Part shown: positions 8,524 through 15,804 of the stretch, piece after piece
How the letters are laid out: each line of letters begins with the position of its first letter
How positions within the stretch are numbered: the stretch's first letter is position 1
Assembly (NCBI GenBank): GCA_965200355.1
Contig: OZ241351.1
Span: 930,001-994,000, forward strand
Source: Bin18 sp965200355
Lineage (GTDB): Bacteria; Desulfobacterota; Binatia; Bin18
Direction of reading: 5' to 3'
Length of the DNA: 64,000 nucleotides
The notes under the pieces: generated by a model
Database searches by the model: none
What the model saw: only the letters and a program-made list of their open reading frames with translations
What the model was told of the DNA's origin: nothing
Translations under genes and position numbers: made by a program

Positions 8524-9552
8524 ATGAAACGTCTGGCAAAAGATACCGAGCCTGTTGCTGTCCCCGTTCTTGCCGAACCTGAACGCACAGACGTGGTGAC
8601 GGTTGAGCAGAAAGGGCGGTCGGAATCGCCCCTCGAAGTCAGCACTCCCACAGGTGCTGAAGCGGACACGCTGGAAATGGCCCTTATCCCCACCGACTCT
8701 CTCAGTCGTTATATGGCCGAGATCCGTCGCTATGCTCTGCTCTCGCCCGAAGAGGAGCACGACCTCGCGGTCCAGTATAAAGAGTACGGCGATGTGCAGG
8801 CCGCCTACCGGCTCGTTACCGCCAACCTCCGCTTAGTTGTCATGATTGCCCGGAGCTATCAGCGGGCGTTTCAAAATTTGCTCGATTTAATCCAGGAGGG
8901 CAATGTCGGCCTGATGGATGCGGTTCGGCATTTTGACCCATACCGGGGTGTCCGCTTTCCCTCCTATGCGGTCTGGTGGGTGCGGGCGTATATTATTCGC
9001 TACATTATGAACAATTGGCGTATGGTGAAGCTAGGTACGACCCAGGCCCAGCGCAAACTCTTCTTTAATCTGCAAAAGGAAAAAGAACGGCTTGAAGCCG
9101 AAGGCTACTCCCCCGAGCCAAAACGGCTCGCCCACAACCTGGGAGTGAAAGAGCGTGAGGTCGTGGAGATGGAGCAGCGTATGGCCGCCCGGGACCTCTC
9201 GGTTGATGCGCCGCTTGAAGCCGGGGACGAATCTGCCACCTTTCTCGACTTTCTGGCCGACCCGAGCGCGAACGCAGAGGAAGTGGTCTCGACGCTCGAA
9301 TACCAGCAGTTGATTCGTCGTAAACTGACGGACTTTGCCCGGACCTTGGAAGGCAAAGAGGAAGTGATTTTTAATCAGCGCCTCTTTGCCGAAGAGCCCT
9401 TGACGCTTCAGGACATTGGCAACCAATACGGCATTAGCCGTGAGCGGGTGCGCCAACTCGAAAGCCGGCTCAAGAAAAAATTAAAAGCCTATTTGGTCCG
9501 CGAACTCCCGGACCTGACGGAGCTCGATATTGGCCTGACTGACGCGGGGTAA
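8524..9552 (+). CDS. rpoH: RNA polymerase sigma factor, RpoH (sigma-32) type
   Basis: A 342-residue group 3/RpoH-type sigma-70 factor. Region 1.2 is YMAEIRRYALLSPEEEHDLA. Region 2 contains NLRLVVMIARSY, then DLIQEGNVGLMDAV, then FPSYAVWWVRAYI. An RpoH-box-like QRKLFFNLQ lies near residues 175-184, and region 4 has TLQDIGNQYGISRERVRQLE. RpoH directs heat-shock transcription. The protein has an unusual polar N-terminal extension of about 55 residues before region 1.2, longer than in E. coli RpoH. No clear ribosome site precedes the annotated ATG, so translation may start further in. Confidence 0.92.
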   Translation: MKRLAKDTEPVAVPVLAEPERTDVVTVEQKGRSESPLEVSTPTGAEADTLEMALIPTDSLSRYMAEIRRYALLSPEEEHDLAVQYKEYGDVQAAYRLVTANLRLVVMIARSYQRAFQNLLDLIQEGNVGLMDAVRHFDPYRGVRFPSYAVWWVRAYIIRYIMNNWRMVKLGTTQAQRKLFFNLQKEKERLEAEGYSPEPKRLAHNLGVKEREVVEMEQRMAARDLSVDAPLEAGDESATFLDFLADPSANAEEVVSTLEYQQLIRRKLTDFARTLEGKEEVIFNQRLFAEEPLTLQDIGNQYGISRERVRQLESRLKKKLKAYLVRELPDLTELDIGLTDAG

Positions 9553-9603
9553 TTTTTGCCTTCATATTGCCAGAGGGCAGAAAATCGGTTTATAGTGAAC
9601 ACC

Positions 9604-10341
9604 GTGCAAGAACTCGATGCCGGTATCGTTGTTATTGGAAACGAAATACTGTCTGGCAAGACGGTCGATACCAATTCGTCCTTCTTGGCCAAGGAACTCA
9701 GAGATATTGGGGTGACGCTCAAGCGGGTCGTCGTCATCCCGGACGAACTCGATGTCATTACCGAGACGGTGCGCGCTTTTCACCATCAGTTCGATATCGT
9801 TTTTACCTCGGGCGGTGTTGGTCCAACGCATGACGACATTACTATTGAGGGGGTGGCGCACGCCTTGGAGCGCAAGGTCATCCGCCATCCCACGTTAGAA
9901 GGAAAACTCCGCTCCTATCTCAACGGCCGGCCGGCAAATGACGCCTATCTCAAAATGGCGGAAGCCCCGGAGGGGGCTGAGCTGATTGAAGACGGTGCGG
10001 TTCGTTTCCCGACGATCAAAGTAGAAAATGTGTATGTTTTGCCCGGCATCCCGGACATTTTTCGGCAGAAATTCCTGGCGCTCAAGGGTCGCTTTGCCGT
10101 AGACCCCTATTATCTCAAAGTGCTCTACACGCGCGAATATGAGAGCGTGATTGCCGGGTTTCTGAATGCAACCTTACGCGCGTATCCAAAGGTGATGCTC
10201 GGCTCGTATCCCAAGAATAACGACCCGGAATACCGGGTAAAAATTACCCTTGAGTCAAAAGACAAACACGACGTTGACCGGGCGTTTCAACATTTGATCA
10301 CGTTGCTCCCTGAGGGGTGTGTGGTGAAAACAGAGGAGTGA
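9604..10341 (+). CDS. MoaB/MogA-like domain protein, FLAD1/CinA type
   Basis: A protein of about 245 residues with one MoCF-biosynthesis-like domain: AGIVVIGNEILSGKTVDTN at the start, then FTSGGVGPTHDDIT. After this comes a smaller domain with VYVLPGIPDIF and GSYPKNNDPEYRVKITLES. This layout matches the N-terminal part of eukaryotic FAD synthase FLAD1, and the short bacterial proteins annotated as competence/damage-inducible protein A. It lacks the C-terminal NMN-deamidase domain of CinA. Members of the family have ADP-ribose or FAD pyrophosphatase activity. The frame is open to a TTG at 9556; GTG 9604 gives the conserved N-terminus. Confidence 0.85.
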   Translation: MQELDAGIVVIGNEILSGKTVDTNSSFLAKELRDIGVTLKRVVVIPDELDVITETVRAFHHQFDIVFTSGGVGPTHDDITIEGVAHALERKVIRHPTLEGKLRSYLNGRPANDAYLKMAEAPEGAELIEDGAVRFPTIKVENVYVLPGIPDIFRQKFLALKGRFAVDPYYLKVLYTREYESVIAGFLNATLRAYPKVMLGSYPKNNDPEYRVKITLESKDKHDVDRAFQHLITLLPEGCVVKTEE

Positions 10342-10351
10342 GGAGGATGTC

Positions 10352-10717
10352 ATGGGAAAAACGTTATCTGCTCTCTTGTGTGGCAGCGTGCTGATGCTCA
10401 GTACGCCGTCGTCCGTGTCGGCCACGACCGACTATCTCGAAGACGCCGGCATTGGCACGGCGGCCGTCGCCGCCAACGTCTTTTACATCCCGGTCAAGCT
10501 GACCTATGCCACCCTGGGCGGCATCACCGGCGGTCTGGCCTATGTGCTGACCGGGACCAACCGCGAGATTGCCGAACGAGTGTGGAAGCCGTCCATGGGC
10601 GGAGACTATATTGTGAAGCGGCAGCATATTCAGGGCAAGGAAACGCTCTACTTCAGCGCGCCCCATCCCCGGACGGCTGAGGGCGCTATCACAACAGATT
10701 CACTCGCCCCGTACTGA
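10352..10717 (+). CDS. Exported hypothetical protein
   Basis: A 121-residue protein with a Sec signal peptide (basic MGK, hydrophobic ALLCGSVLMLS, cleavage likely after VSA). The mature part has a Gly/Ala/Tyr-rich hydrophobic segment (KLTYATLGGITGGLAYVL) that could insert in a membrane, then a soluble tail. It starts 10 bp after the MoaB-like gene behind GGAGGA, so they are likely co-transcribed. The family is not named to my knowledge. Confidence 0.65.
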   Translation: MGKTLSALLCGSVLMLSTPSSVSATTDYLEDAGIGTAAVAANVFYIPVKLTYATLGGITGGLAYVLTGTNREIAERVWKPSMGGDYIVKRQHIQGKETLYFSAPHPRTAEGAITTDSLAPY

Positions 10718-10737
10718 CCGGTCCTGCTGAGTGTCCC

Positions 10738-11349
10738 ATGCGCAGAAGTCGCTTGGCCCTCAGTATCGGTCTGCTCGTGCTGCTTGGTCTGGGCGTCTGG
10801 GTCGGTCTCTCGTTCCAGCGGATGCGGACCGCGGCCCTGCAATGGGAGGGGCCGGTCGCCGAAATCCTGAGTGAACGGCTCGACAAGCAGGCCGACACCC
10901 TGACGATGGAGTTCACCTCCCGCCTTGATGCCCCGCTGGCCGCCATCTGGCAAGCCTTCTCCGAGCCGGAGCGGAGCGCAGAGTTCAGCGAGACCATCCG
11001 GGTGTCTCGCCTCCTTCAGTCCCAGGAAAACACCAAGCTCATCCTGTTTGAGATGGTCATGCTTGGCCAGCCTCAGCGGCTGAGTATGCAGTTCACCTTT
11101 CTTCCCGACGAAAACCGGGTTCGTATCCAGAGCGTCGAAAGCCAACTGAGCGACATTCAGGGCGAATACCGTTTTACGCCTTCGCCAGACGGGACCAAAA
11201 CCCTGCTGACCTACACCGGCACGCTCAAGGACAAGGTCGGCCTGCCGGTCCCGCTGGCTCTGCAAAAGAATGCCGCGCGTGAGAGTTTTGTCTCCACCGT
11301 GCGGGCTTTGCAGCAAGGGGTGGAGAGTCGGAATCCGGCGGACTCGTAA
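10738..11349 (+). CDS. Membrane-anchored SRPBCC (START-like) domain protein
   Basis: A 203-residue protein with one N-terminal membrane segment (LALSIGLLVLLGLGVWVGLS), so the rest is probably periplasmic. Residues 60-195 have the SRPBCC/polyketide-cyclase pattern: SRLDAPLAAIWQAFSEPE at the start, strands with regular hydrophobic alternation, and a long C-terminal helix containing the closing KNAARESFVSTVRALQQG. Such domains bind hydrophobic ligands. No ligand can be inferred. It follows the exported protein by 20 bp and may be in the same operon. Confidence 0.7.
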   Translation: MRRSRLALSIGLLVLLGLGVWVGLSFQRMRTAALQWEGPVAEILSERLDKQADTLTMEFTSRLDAPLAAIWQAFSEPERSAEFSETIRVSRLLQSQENTKLILFEMVMLGQPQRLSMQFTFLPDENRVRIQSVESQLSDIQGEYRFTPSPDGTKTLLTYTGTLKDKVGLPVPLALQKNAARESFVSTVRALQQGVESRNPADS

Positions 11350-11400
11350 AACGAATCCGCTGCTTGCCCCCCTCTCCGTTGGTGGGTATGGTGAGTCGCT

Positions 11401-11685
11401 ATGAGCGTGGAATTGATCAGTATCCTGATAGCCGTCGTGGCAGTAGGAGCGACCCTAGCCGGGCTGATACTGAATGGCCAGCGAGCCATCCGTGCAGAAC
11501 TGAGAGAACAGCGCCGGGAACTGGCAGAACAGCGCCGGGAACTGACCGCGCAACGTCAATACTTTGACGAGCGGTTCACGGCCCTGGAGCAGCAAATCGC
11601 CGAACTGCGTGAGCGTATGGCCCACCTCGAAGGGCTGCTGGACGGCCTGCGCGAGGCCATCGCCATCCGGCAGGGAGCCTCGTAG
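11401..11685 (+). CDS. Small membrane-anchored coiled-coil protein
   Basis: A 94-residue protein with an N-terminal transmembrane helix (LISILIAVVAVGATLAGLIL) followed by a continuous coiled coil carrying two near-identical heptad blocks (REQRRELAEQRREL). Similar short TM-plus-coiled-coil proteins are common near repeat-rich, lineage-specific regions and have no known function. A related architecture occurs in reverse orientation in the convergent gene at 11774-12205. Confidence 0.6.
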   Translation: MSVELISILIAVVAVGATLAGLILNGQRAIRAELREQRRELAEQRRELTAQRQYFDERFTALEQQIAELRERMAHLEGLLDGLREAIAIRQGAS

Positions 11686-11699
11686 CCCTCTAACAGAAA

Positions 11700-11810
11700 A
11701 TCCCCTCCTGGGGCGTGTGGTGCCTAGTCGCCCGCCCCACCGGGCAACCACAGGGGGTTTGCCCCTACAATTCTTATCCCCCCGCCTCTGTTGGGAGAGG
11801 GCGCGGGGCG
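11700..11810. repeat. Dispersed palindromic repeats between and into genes
   Basis: Two repeat types lie side by side. The first, around 11742-11767, pairs GGGCAACCAC with GTTTGCCCC and is of the 'taggggcaacc...ggttgccc' kind scattered in many genomes. The second (about 11778-11808, CCCCCGCCTC then GAGAGGGCGCGGGG) is of the CCCTC/GAGGG type also found at 15827, 22434 and 27531. The second repeat overlaps the end of the minus-strand gene, encoding its last residues. Confidence 0.55.
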
Positions 11811-12205
11811 GCGGTGCGCGGTCGATCACCGGCCATTTCTTCTTCCAGGCTGCTCACCCGCCCCTCCACTGGTCGCAGCATGGTCCGCCGGTCCCACAGG
11901 GCAAAACCAATGGTGGCCAGCACCAGAGCGGTAAACGTGCCAAGCAAGCCGAGCAGGATTTGATACAAACGGTCAAACTGGGCGTTGATATCGTCCCGCA
12001 GGTGCTGGTTCTGCCGGTTCATGTCCTCACGCAGTTGACCCATCTCCGTACGGATGGCGCTCTGGCCCTCCTCCAGCCGGGTCAGCCGTTCGACAATCTC
12101 CCGGTCGGTCAGAGCCGGAGCCACCTCCACCGCCCACAGCGGGCCGGGGAAGAGCGCCAGGGCCAGGAGTCCTGCGAGGAGGAATTGGCGCAGCATGACG
12201 CCCAT
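11774..12205 (-). CDS. Exported or membrane coiled-coil protein, hypothetical
   Basis: A 143-residue protein with a signal-like N-terminus (LLAGLLALALFPGPLWA), a coiled-coil stretch (DREIVERLTRLEEGQSAIR onward) and a single C-terminal membrane helix (LGTFTALVLATIGFALW). The last ~15 residues (RPRTAAPRPLPTEAGG) are encoded by a dispersed repeat, so the original C-terminus may have been replaced. The layout (signal, coiled coil, TM anchor) recalls phage-holin-accessory or DUF1640-like proteins, but I do not assign a family. Confidence 0.55.
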   Translation of the reverse strand: MGVMLRQFLLAGLLALALFPGPLWAVEVAPALTDREIVERLTRLEEGQSAIRTEMGQLREDMNRQNQHLRDDINAQFDRLYQILLGLLGTFTALVLATIGFALWDRRTMLRPVEGRVSSLEEEMAGDRPRTAAPRPLPTEAGG

Positions 12206-12243
12206 ACAACGCTACATGGTCTGGAAAGTCAACGTACTCTCTG

Positions 12244-12299
12244 CTGGGAGCGCGGGCATCTTACCCGCTCAGGAGCAGGCTGGAAGCCTGCGCTCCCAG
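12244..12299. repeat. Palindromic repeat, family A (intergenic copy)
   Basis: Perfect 9-bp outer arms CTGGGAGCG (12244-12252) and CGCTCCCAG (12291-12299) enclose further paired segments. The first 25 nt match the element at 27557-27582 (opposite strand) with about three mismatches, and the element inside coxS at 37046-37070 with about five mismatches. The first 14 nt of the latter pair are identical. Confidence 0.7.
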
Positions 12300-12330
12300 G
12301 AGGGAAAGCTTCGCTCTTCACACCCGAATC

Positions 12331-12626
12331 ACTTCAGTTCTACGGCACGCAGATTAAACCTAGCCAAAGCTCGGGCCGAATAGGTGTATGGAGAGTTGCT
12401 GGAAAAATTTCCAACACAGATTGATCCTCAACAAATTACTTTGCGAGCCACCAGTTCTCGCTGTCTCGACCCAAATGACCCGAAATGTCACACCCTTGAC
12501 CGCTCCGTCGAAGTCTACGCCTGCTGGACGCCCAAACCCAAATCCGAACAGGCCAGCCCCTCTACCCCCCCTACCGCAGCCACCCCGGAGGCACCCCCCA
12601 AAGAGCCAACAGGCAACGCCCCCTAA
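12331..12626 (+). pseudogene. OmpA-like C-terminal domain remnant, interrupted by TAG
   Basis: The frame reads RRLNLAKARAE, then a TAG at 12381-12383, then VYGELLEKFPTQIDPQQITL and later LDRSVEVYACW. This matches the rhythm of an OmpA-like peptidoglycan-binding domain (N-x-x-L-x-x-x-R-A, helix, short variable loop, N/D-R-x-V-E-V). Sequence upstream of about 12331 does not continue the domain and a palindromic repeat lies just before, so the 5' part is lost. The downstream 80-residue ORF starts at GTG 12384 and ends in a Pro-rich tail. It may be a plain hypothetical gene instead. Confidence 0.4.
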
Positions 12627-12737
12627 AAGAGTTCGACCAGGGGTATAGCCCCTGGACCCCAGAAGATTAAGGTCGATGCCGAGGGCAATATGAGCGTGTC
12701 GCGAAGATAAGGGCCGCGCGCGGCAGCGGGATTTGCT

Positions 12738-13400
12738 CTAATCCGCTTCCAGGTCAGACGGGTTGAGTTGATACCAGAAGACTGCTGCCGACTCGATGTC
12801 GGGTTGTATACGGTCATCGCGGCGCAGCCCGGCGACGACGGCAGAGGCCGGCTTACCGGTGAAGCGTGTCAGGAACTCTGCGTTCCGCCTGGCCCGGATG
12901 GTATCGCGGCCATTAACAGTAAAGGAGATTTCGACGGCAAGATAACACGGCTTGCCGGCCCGGTCGGTGGCTTCCATCACCAGGTCGGCCCGGCGAAAGC
13001 TACGCAGCTCACTAGGGGCAATGGCGGTCGTATCCGCGGCCTCGGTCAGGTCCCACAGGCCATCGCGACTCAGCGTTCTGGTGCGACGCAGCCCCAGGTT
13101 ACGGGCAATGTCGGCAGCGTCTTCCACGGCCACATTTCTGGCGTGAGAGCCCTTGAGGATACCCATGTCATCGCGTAGCCCCTTGACAGTGGTTTCGAGG
13201 GTGCCCAGACGCTGCTCTCCCCGGTCAAAACGTTGGTCTATCTGCTCAAAGCGCCGGTTGGTGGTTTCGACAAAGGCGGCAAACTTCTCGGGCAGTTCGA
13301 GCAACTCGCGGGTCAGCAGCCGGGCACGCAGGGCTTCGAGCCACTGCGGATGCTCGTCCAGGACATGAATCAGGTCTTCGATGGTGTTGATGGTGGTCAT
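12738..13400 (-). CDS. DUF3782-like protein with PD-(D/E)XK nuclease-type C-terminus
   Basis: A 220-residue protein. The N-terminal part is helical (TIEDLIHVLDEHPQWLEALR), followed by a coiled coil with repeated RFEQIDQRFDRGEQRL. The C-terminal half looks like a restriction-endonuclease fold: RADLVMEATD, then YLAVEISFT. The normal E-x-K lysine is a serine (VEIS), so nuclease activity is doubtful. Homologous families with this N-terminus are widespread in archaea and cyanobacteria with no proven role. The first 38 bp of the gene are repeated just upstream. Confidence 0.65.
   Translation of the reverse strand: MTTINTIEDLIHVLDEHPQWLEALRARLLTRELLELPEKFAAFVETTNRRFEQIDQRFDRGEQRLGTLETTVKGLRDDMGILKGSHARNVAVEDAADIARNLGLRRTRTLSRDGLWDLTEAADTTAIAPSELRSFRRADLVMEATDRAGKPCYLAVEISFTVNGRDTIRARRNAEFLTRFTGKPASAVVAGLRRDDRIQPDIESAAVFWYQLNPSDLEAD
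13363..13400. repeat. 38-bp direct repeat, copy 1 (gene start)
   Basis: This copy covers the first 38 bases of the DUF3782-like gene on the minus strand (encoding MTTINTIEDLIH). The same 38 bases recur exactly at 13435-13472. Confidence 0.85.
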
Positions 13401-13434
13401 ACGCCTATCAGCGCCAGATTATCACCAATGCCCA

Positions 13435-13472
13435 ACATGAATCAGGTCTTCGATGGTGTTGATGGTGGTCAT
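13435..13472. repeat. 38-bp direct repeat, copy 2 (upstream)
   Basis: An exact second copy in the same orientation, 72 bp away from the first, not followed by an open frame. It may be the 5' stub of a lost paralogue or the product of replication slippage. Confidence 0.85.
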
Positions 13473-13856
13473 GCCAGCCGCTTGCCACACACCTACGCCC
13501 CTGCCCCGCTCCGGGTCAAGCCAGTGCGCGGCCAACCTTGACTACGCCCGCGGTTGGGGCATGAGTCTTGGATAACCGTAAGGAGGGCCTTCCATTCGTT
13601 CTCGAAGCGCTAAACGACTATCTCCCTCTTGCTGATCTAATTGGCGGTTTCGCTCCTGGAGCAAGTGCCTTATGGTTGGGCACTACCGGTATCACAACGG
13701 TCTTGTAGCCCAAATCGACCAGGACATAGCCGTAATTAAATGGATGATCGGGTTGAATCTCGCCTTACAAGCATGATTCTGAGGAAGGTTTTTAGTACCT
13801 GACTCTTAAGATGCAAGAGCCCTGAACCTGCACGATTATGCTCGTGGTAGAGTGCG
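13473..13856. other. Gene-poor stretch with one frameshifted coding fragment
   Basis: Nothing convincing is coded on the minus strand here. On the plus strand there is only the short broken fragment annotated separately at 13568-13776. The remaining sequence has no RNA gene or clear repeat that I can see and is probably decayed intergenic DNA. Confidence 0.5.
13568..13776 (+). pseudogene. Frameshifted fragment of a small protein with C-terminal hydrophobic helix
   Basis: Frame one reads LDNRKEGLPFVLEALNDY and on through LIGGFAPGASALWLG to a TAG at 13706-13708. The next frame, from 13705, reads VAQIDQDIAVIKWMIGLNLALQA and stops at 13774-13776. The second piece has the look of the membrane anchor of small coiled-coil proteins (I-K-W-M-x-G-x-N-L-A-L), so a one-base slip between the two is plausible. 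No family is assigned. Confidence 0.35.
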
Positions 13857-14282
13857 TCACAATAGTGCGGCCAGCAGAGCCGCTTGTCCCGGCTGATGCA
13901 GCGTTTTGACCCGTGCGTGGGGGATATCTGGGCTCTTCGGGTCAACCGTGACCTCTCTGCGGCCAGGGTTCACGAGCAGATCCATATCTTCCATGGGCAC
14001 TGCCCCCAACAGCGCCTCATCACCGAGCACAAGCGCGCCGACATAGCAAAATCGCTCGCCGAAACTCACCTTGATGGGGCCAGCATAGGGAACCTTCATC
14101 CGCCGCCCGTCTGCGACAGTGACTTCTCGGAGAGATTCCGTCTCCAGGCTTAACTGGAGAGCCAGATGCTCCGGGATACACAGCATCAGCACCCCGGTGT
14201 CTGCCAACGCCCTCACTTGTATGGGCGACAATGCTGGCTGCCTTGGGTTGCGCAATGTTATTGTTGCGAAGACATGGCCCAT
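13857..14282 (-). CDS. Retropepsin-like (clan AA) aspartic protease
   Basis: A 141-residue protein. ATG 14282 is chosen because AGGGGAG lies 8 nt upstream; the longer frame to 14345 lacks support. The active-site motif is ALADTGVLMLCIP, a variant of the D-T-G-A/S triad of single-domain clan AA proteases, followed by strand pattern and the closing block LLGAVPMEDMDLLVNP, which matches the second hydrophobic-Gly motif. Bacterial members act as homodimers, with unknown substrates, and are often encoded next to small toxin-like or nuclease genes. Confidence 0.8.
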   Translation of the reverse strand: MGHVFATITLRNPRQPALSPIQVRALADTGVLMLCIPEHLALQLSLETESLREVTVADGRRMKVPYAGPIKVSFGERFCYVGALVLGDEALLGAVPMEDMDLLVNPGRREVTVDPKSPDIPHARVKTLHQPGQAALLAALL

Positions 14283-14341
14283 ACGTTCATCTCCCCTGGT
14301 GCTGCGGCCCACCCGCACCCGTGCGAGCAACCCGGACGGCC

Positions 14342-14866
14342 TCACTTGGGCTTGTCGCCAGGCGCGGTAGTATCTTCCGCCTGAACGGCAGCGGCCACAA
14401 CCTCCTCTTTATGCTCGCGCAGGAACCGGGCGACATCCTTTGAAGCGCGGAGCAGTATTTCGATAGCGGCGATGTCGGCGCTCGACACGCTGGCCAGCGC
14501 GTGGTGGTAGGCTCCCAGGGCGGCTATGAGGCCGGTCTGCTTCTCCGGGACCACCTCAAATTTTTCCGTCAGACAGGCGTTAATACCTGTGGCCAAGGTG
14601 TCGAAGGTCTCCTGCTCAACGCCTTCCGTTGTGCCTGAGATCAACTCCTGCCAGAGCATCTCCAGGGCATACCGGGCGGGGTGCTCGCGCCGCAGGCCGG
14701 CGCTGAGCTGATAGAGTTGATTGGCAAGCGGCTGCCAGCGCGCGGGACGTTTGCGGGAGGCGAGAGCGTTGGCCTGCAACAGCCGGTCATGCAAGACACT
14801 GAGACCGTAGTGTTCGATTAAGAGGCGAATCAGCGTATCAAACTCACGTGACGTGACGTGTGCCAT
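14342..14866 (-). CDS. Helical hypothetical protein
   Basis: A 174-residue protein starting MAHVTSREFDTLIRLLIEHYG, chosen because AAAGGAA lies just upstream; the open frame to 15169 overlaps the promoter region of the divergent isochorismatase gene. It is almost all alpha-helical with a Lys-rich, disordered tail (AEDTTAPGDKPK). No family is recognised. It lies 60 bp upstream of the aspartic protease on the same strand and may be its operon partner. Confidence 0.6.
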   Translation of the reverse strand: MAHVTSREFDTLIRLLIEHYGLSVLHDRLLQANALASRKRPARWQPLANQLYQLSAGLRREHPARYALEMLWQELISGTTEGVEQETFDTLATGINACLTEKFEVVPEKQTGLIAALGAYHHALASVSSADIAAIEILLRASKDVARFLREHKEEVVAAAVQAEDTTAPGDKPK

Positions 14867-15074
14867 CGGGTTCCTTTCTGCTGGTATCCGGGAGCGGTGT
14901 GGGAGCTCGATGCCAGTACTCGGGCGATCATGGCAAAAACCTGGGCCGCCGGCAATGCGCGCGTTTTCTTGCCCCCGGTTCATACTTGGTCTAAAGAAGA
15001 GAGGGTGGAGGATGGAAACGACTGCGGGAACGGTCGTGGAGACGGGCGATCCGAGACAAAAGAGGGGGGACAGG

Positions 15075-15794
15075 ATGACGACTGACCACGAGAAAATTCT
15101 TGAGATTATTCGCCTCAAAGACAAAGCGCCGCTGGTCCTGACACGTGACAAAACCGCCCTGCTGGTCATTGATATGCAGCGCTATTTTGTCAGCCCGCAC
15201 TATCCGCTGATGCAAACCTTTGAGCGATTGGTCCCAGGGGTGAGCACGGCTTACTGCGAGCGGGTCAACGCCGGTGTCATTCCCAATATCAATCGCTTGC
15301 TGGACTGCTTTCGGGCCAGGCAGATGCCGGTTGTGTACACCGCCATTGGCACCTGCCTGAAGGACGGTCAGGATTTGAATCCCATGTGGAAGGCGCTGGA
15401 CCAACTCAGCCTGGACACGATAGGCGAGCGCATGTTTCCCGCGGTTGGCGCGCCGAGCTGGCAGATTGACGATAGCGTCGCCCCGCAGCCGGGTGAGCTG
15501 GTGGTGAACAAAACATCGAGCGGCACCCTGAACTCAACCATGCTCGATCAAACGCTCCGCAATATGGGGATTACCTCGCTCCTGATGTGTGGGGTGACAA
15601 CAGATGTGTGTGTGGAAACCACGGCCCGAGACGCAGCCGACCGGGGCTTTGACGTGACCATCGTCGAGGATGCCTGTACGGCCTTTAGTGCAGACTTACA
15701 CCGGGCGGCCCTCCAGGCCTTCAGCTACGCCTTTGGCCGGGTCCGCAAGACGCACGAGTTGATTCACATTGTCACCACCGCCGCAGCCGTATGA
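15075..15794 (+). CDS. Isochorismatase-family cysteine hydrolase
   Basis: A 239-residue cysteine hydrolase. The triad is visible: Asp33 in LLVIDMQRYF, a Lys in VVNKTSSGTLNST, and Cys179 in CGVTTDVCVETTARDA. Family members hydrolyse amides or vinyl ethers, for instance nicotinamide, N-carbamoylsarcosine, biuret or isochorismate; the substrate here is unknown. ATG 15075 is preceded by GGGGGGACAGG. The next gene, an MDR dehydrogenase, starts 10 bp downstream, so the pair is likely one operon for small-molecule catabolism. Confidence 0.9.
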   Translation: MTTDHEKILEIIRLKDKAPLVLTRDKTALLVIDMQRYFVSPHYPLMQTFERLVPGVSTAYCERVNAGVIPNINRLLDCFRARQMPVVYTAIGTCLKDGQDLNPMWKALDQLSLDTIGERMFPAVGAPSWQIDDSVAPQPGELVVNKTSSGTLNSTMLDQTLRNMGITSLLMCGVTTDVCVETTARDAADRGFDVTIVEDACTAFSADLHRAALQAFSYAFGRVRKTHELIHIVTTAAAV

Positions 15795-15804
15795 AAGTAA
15801 AAGC

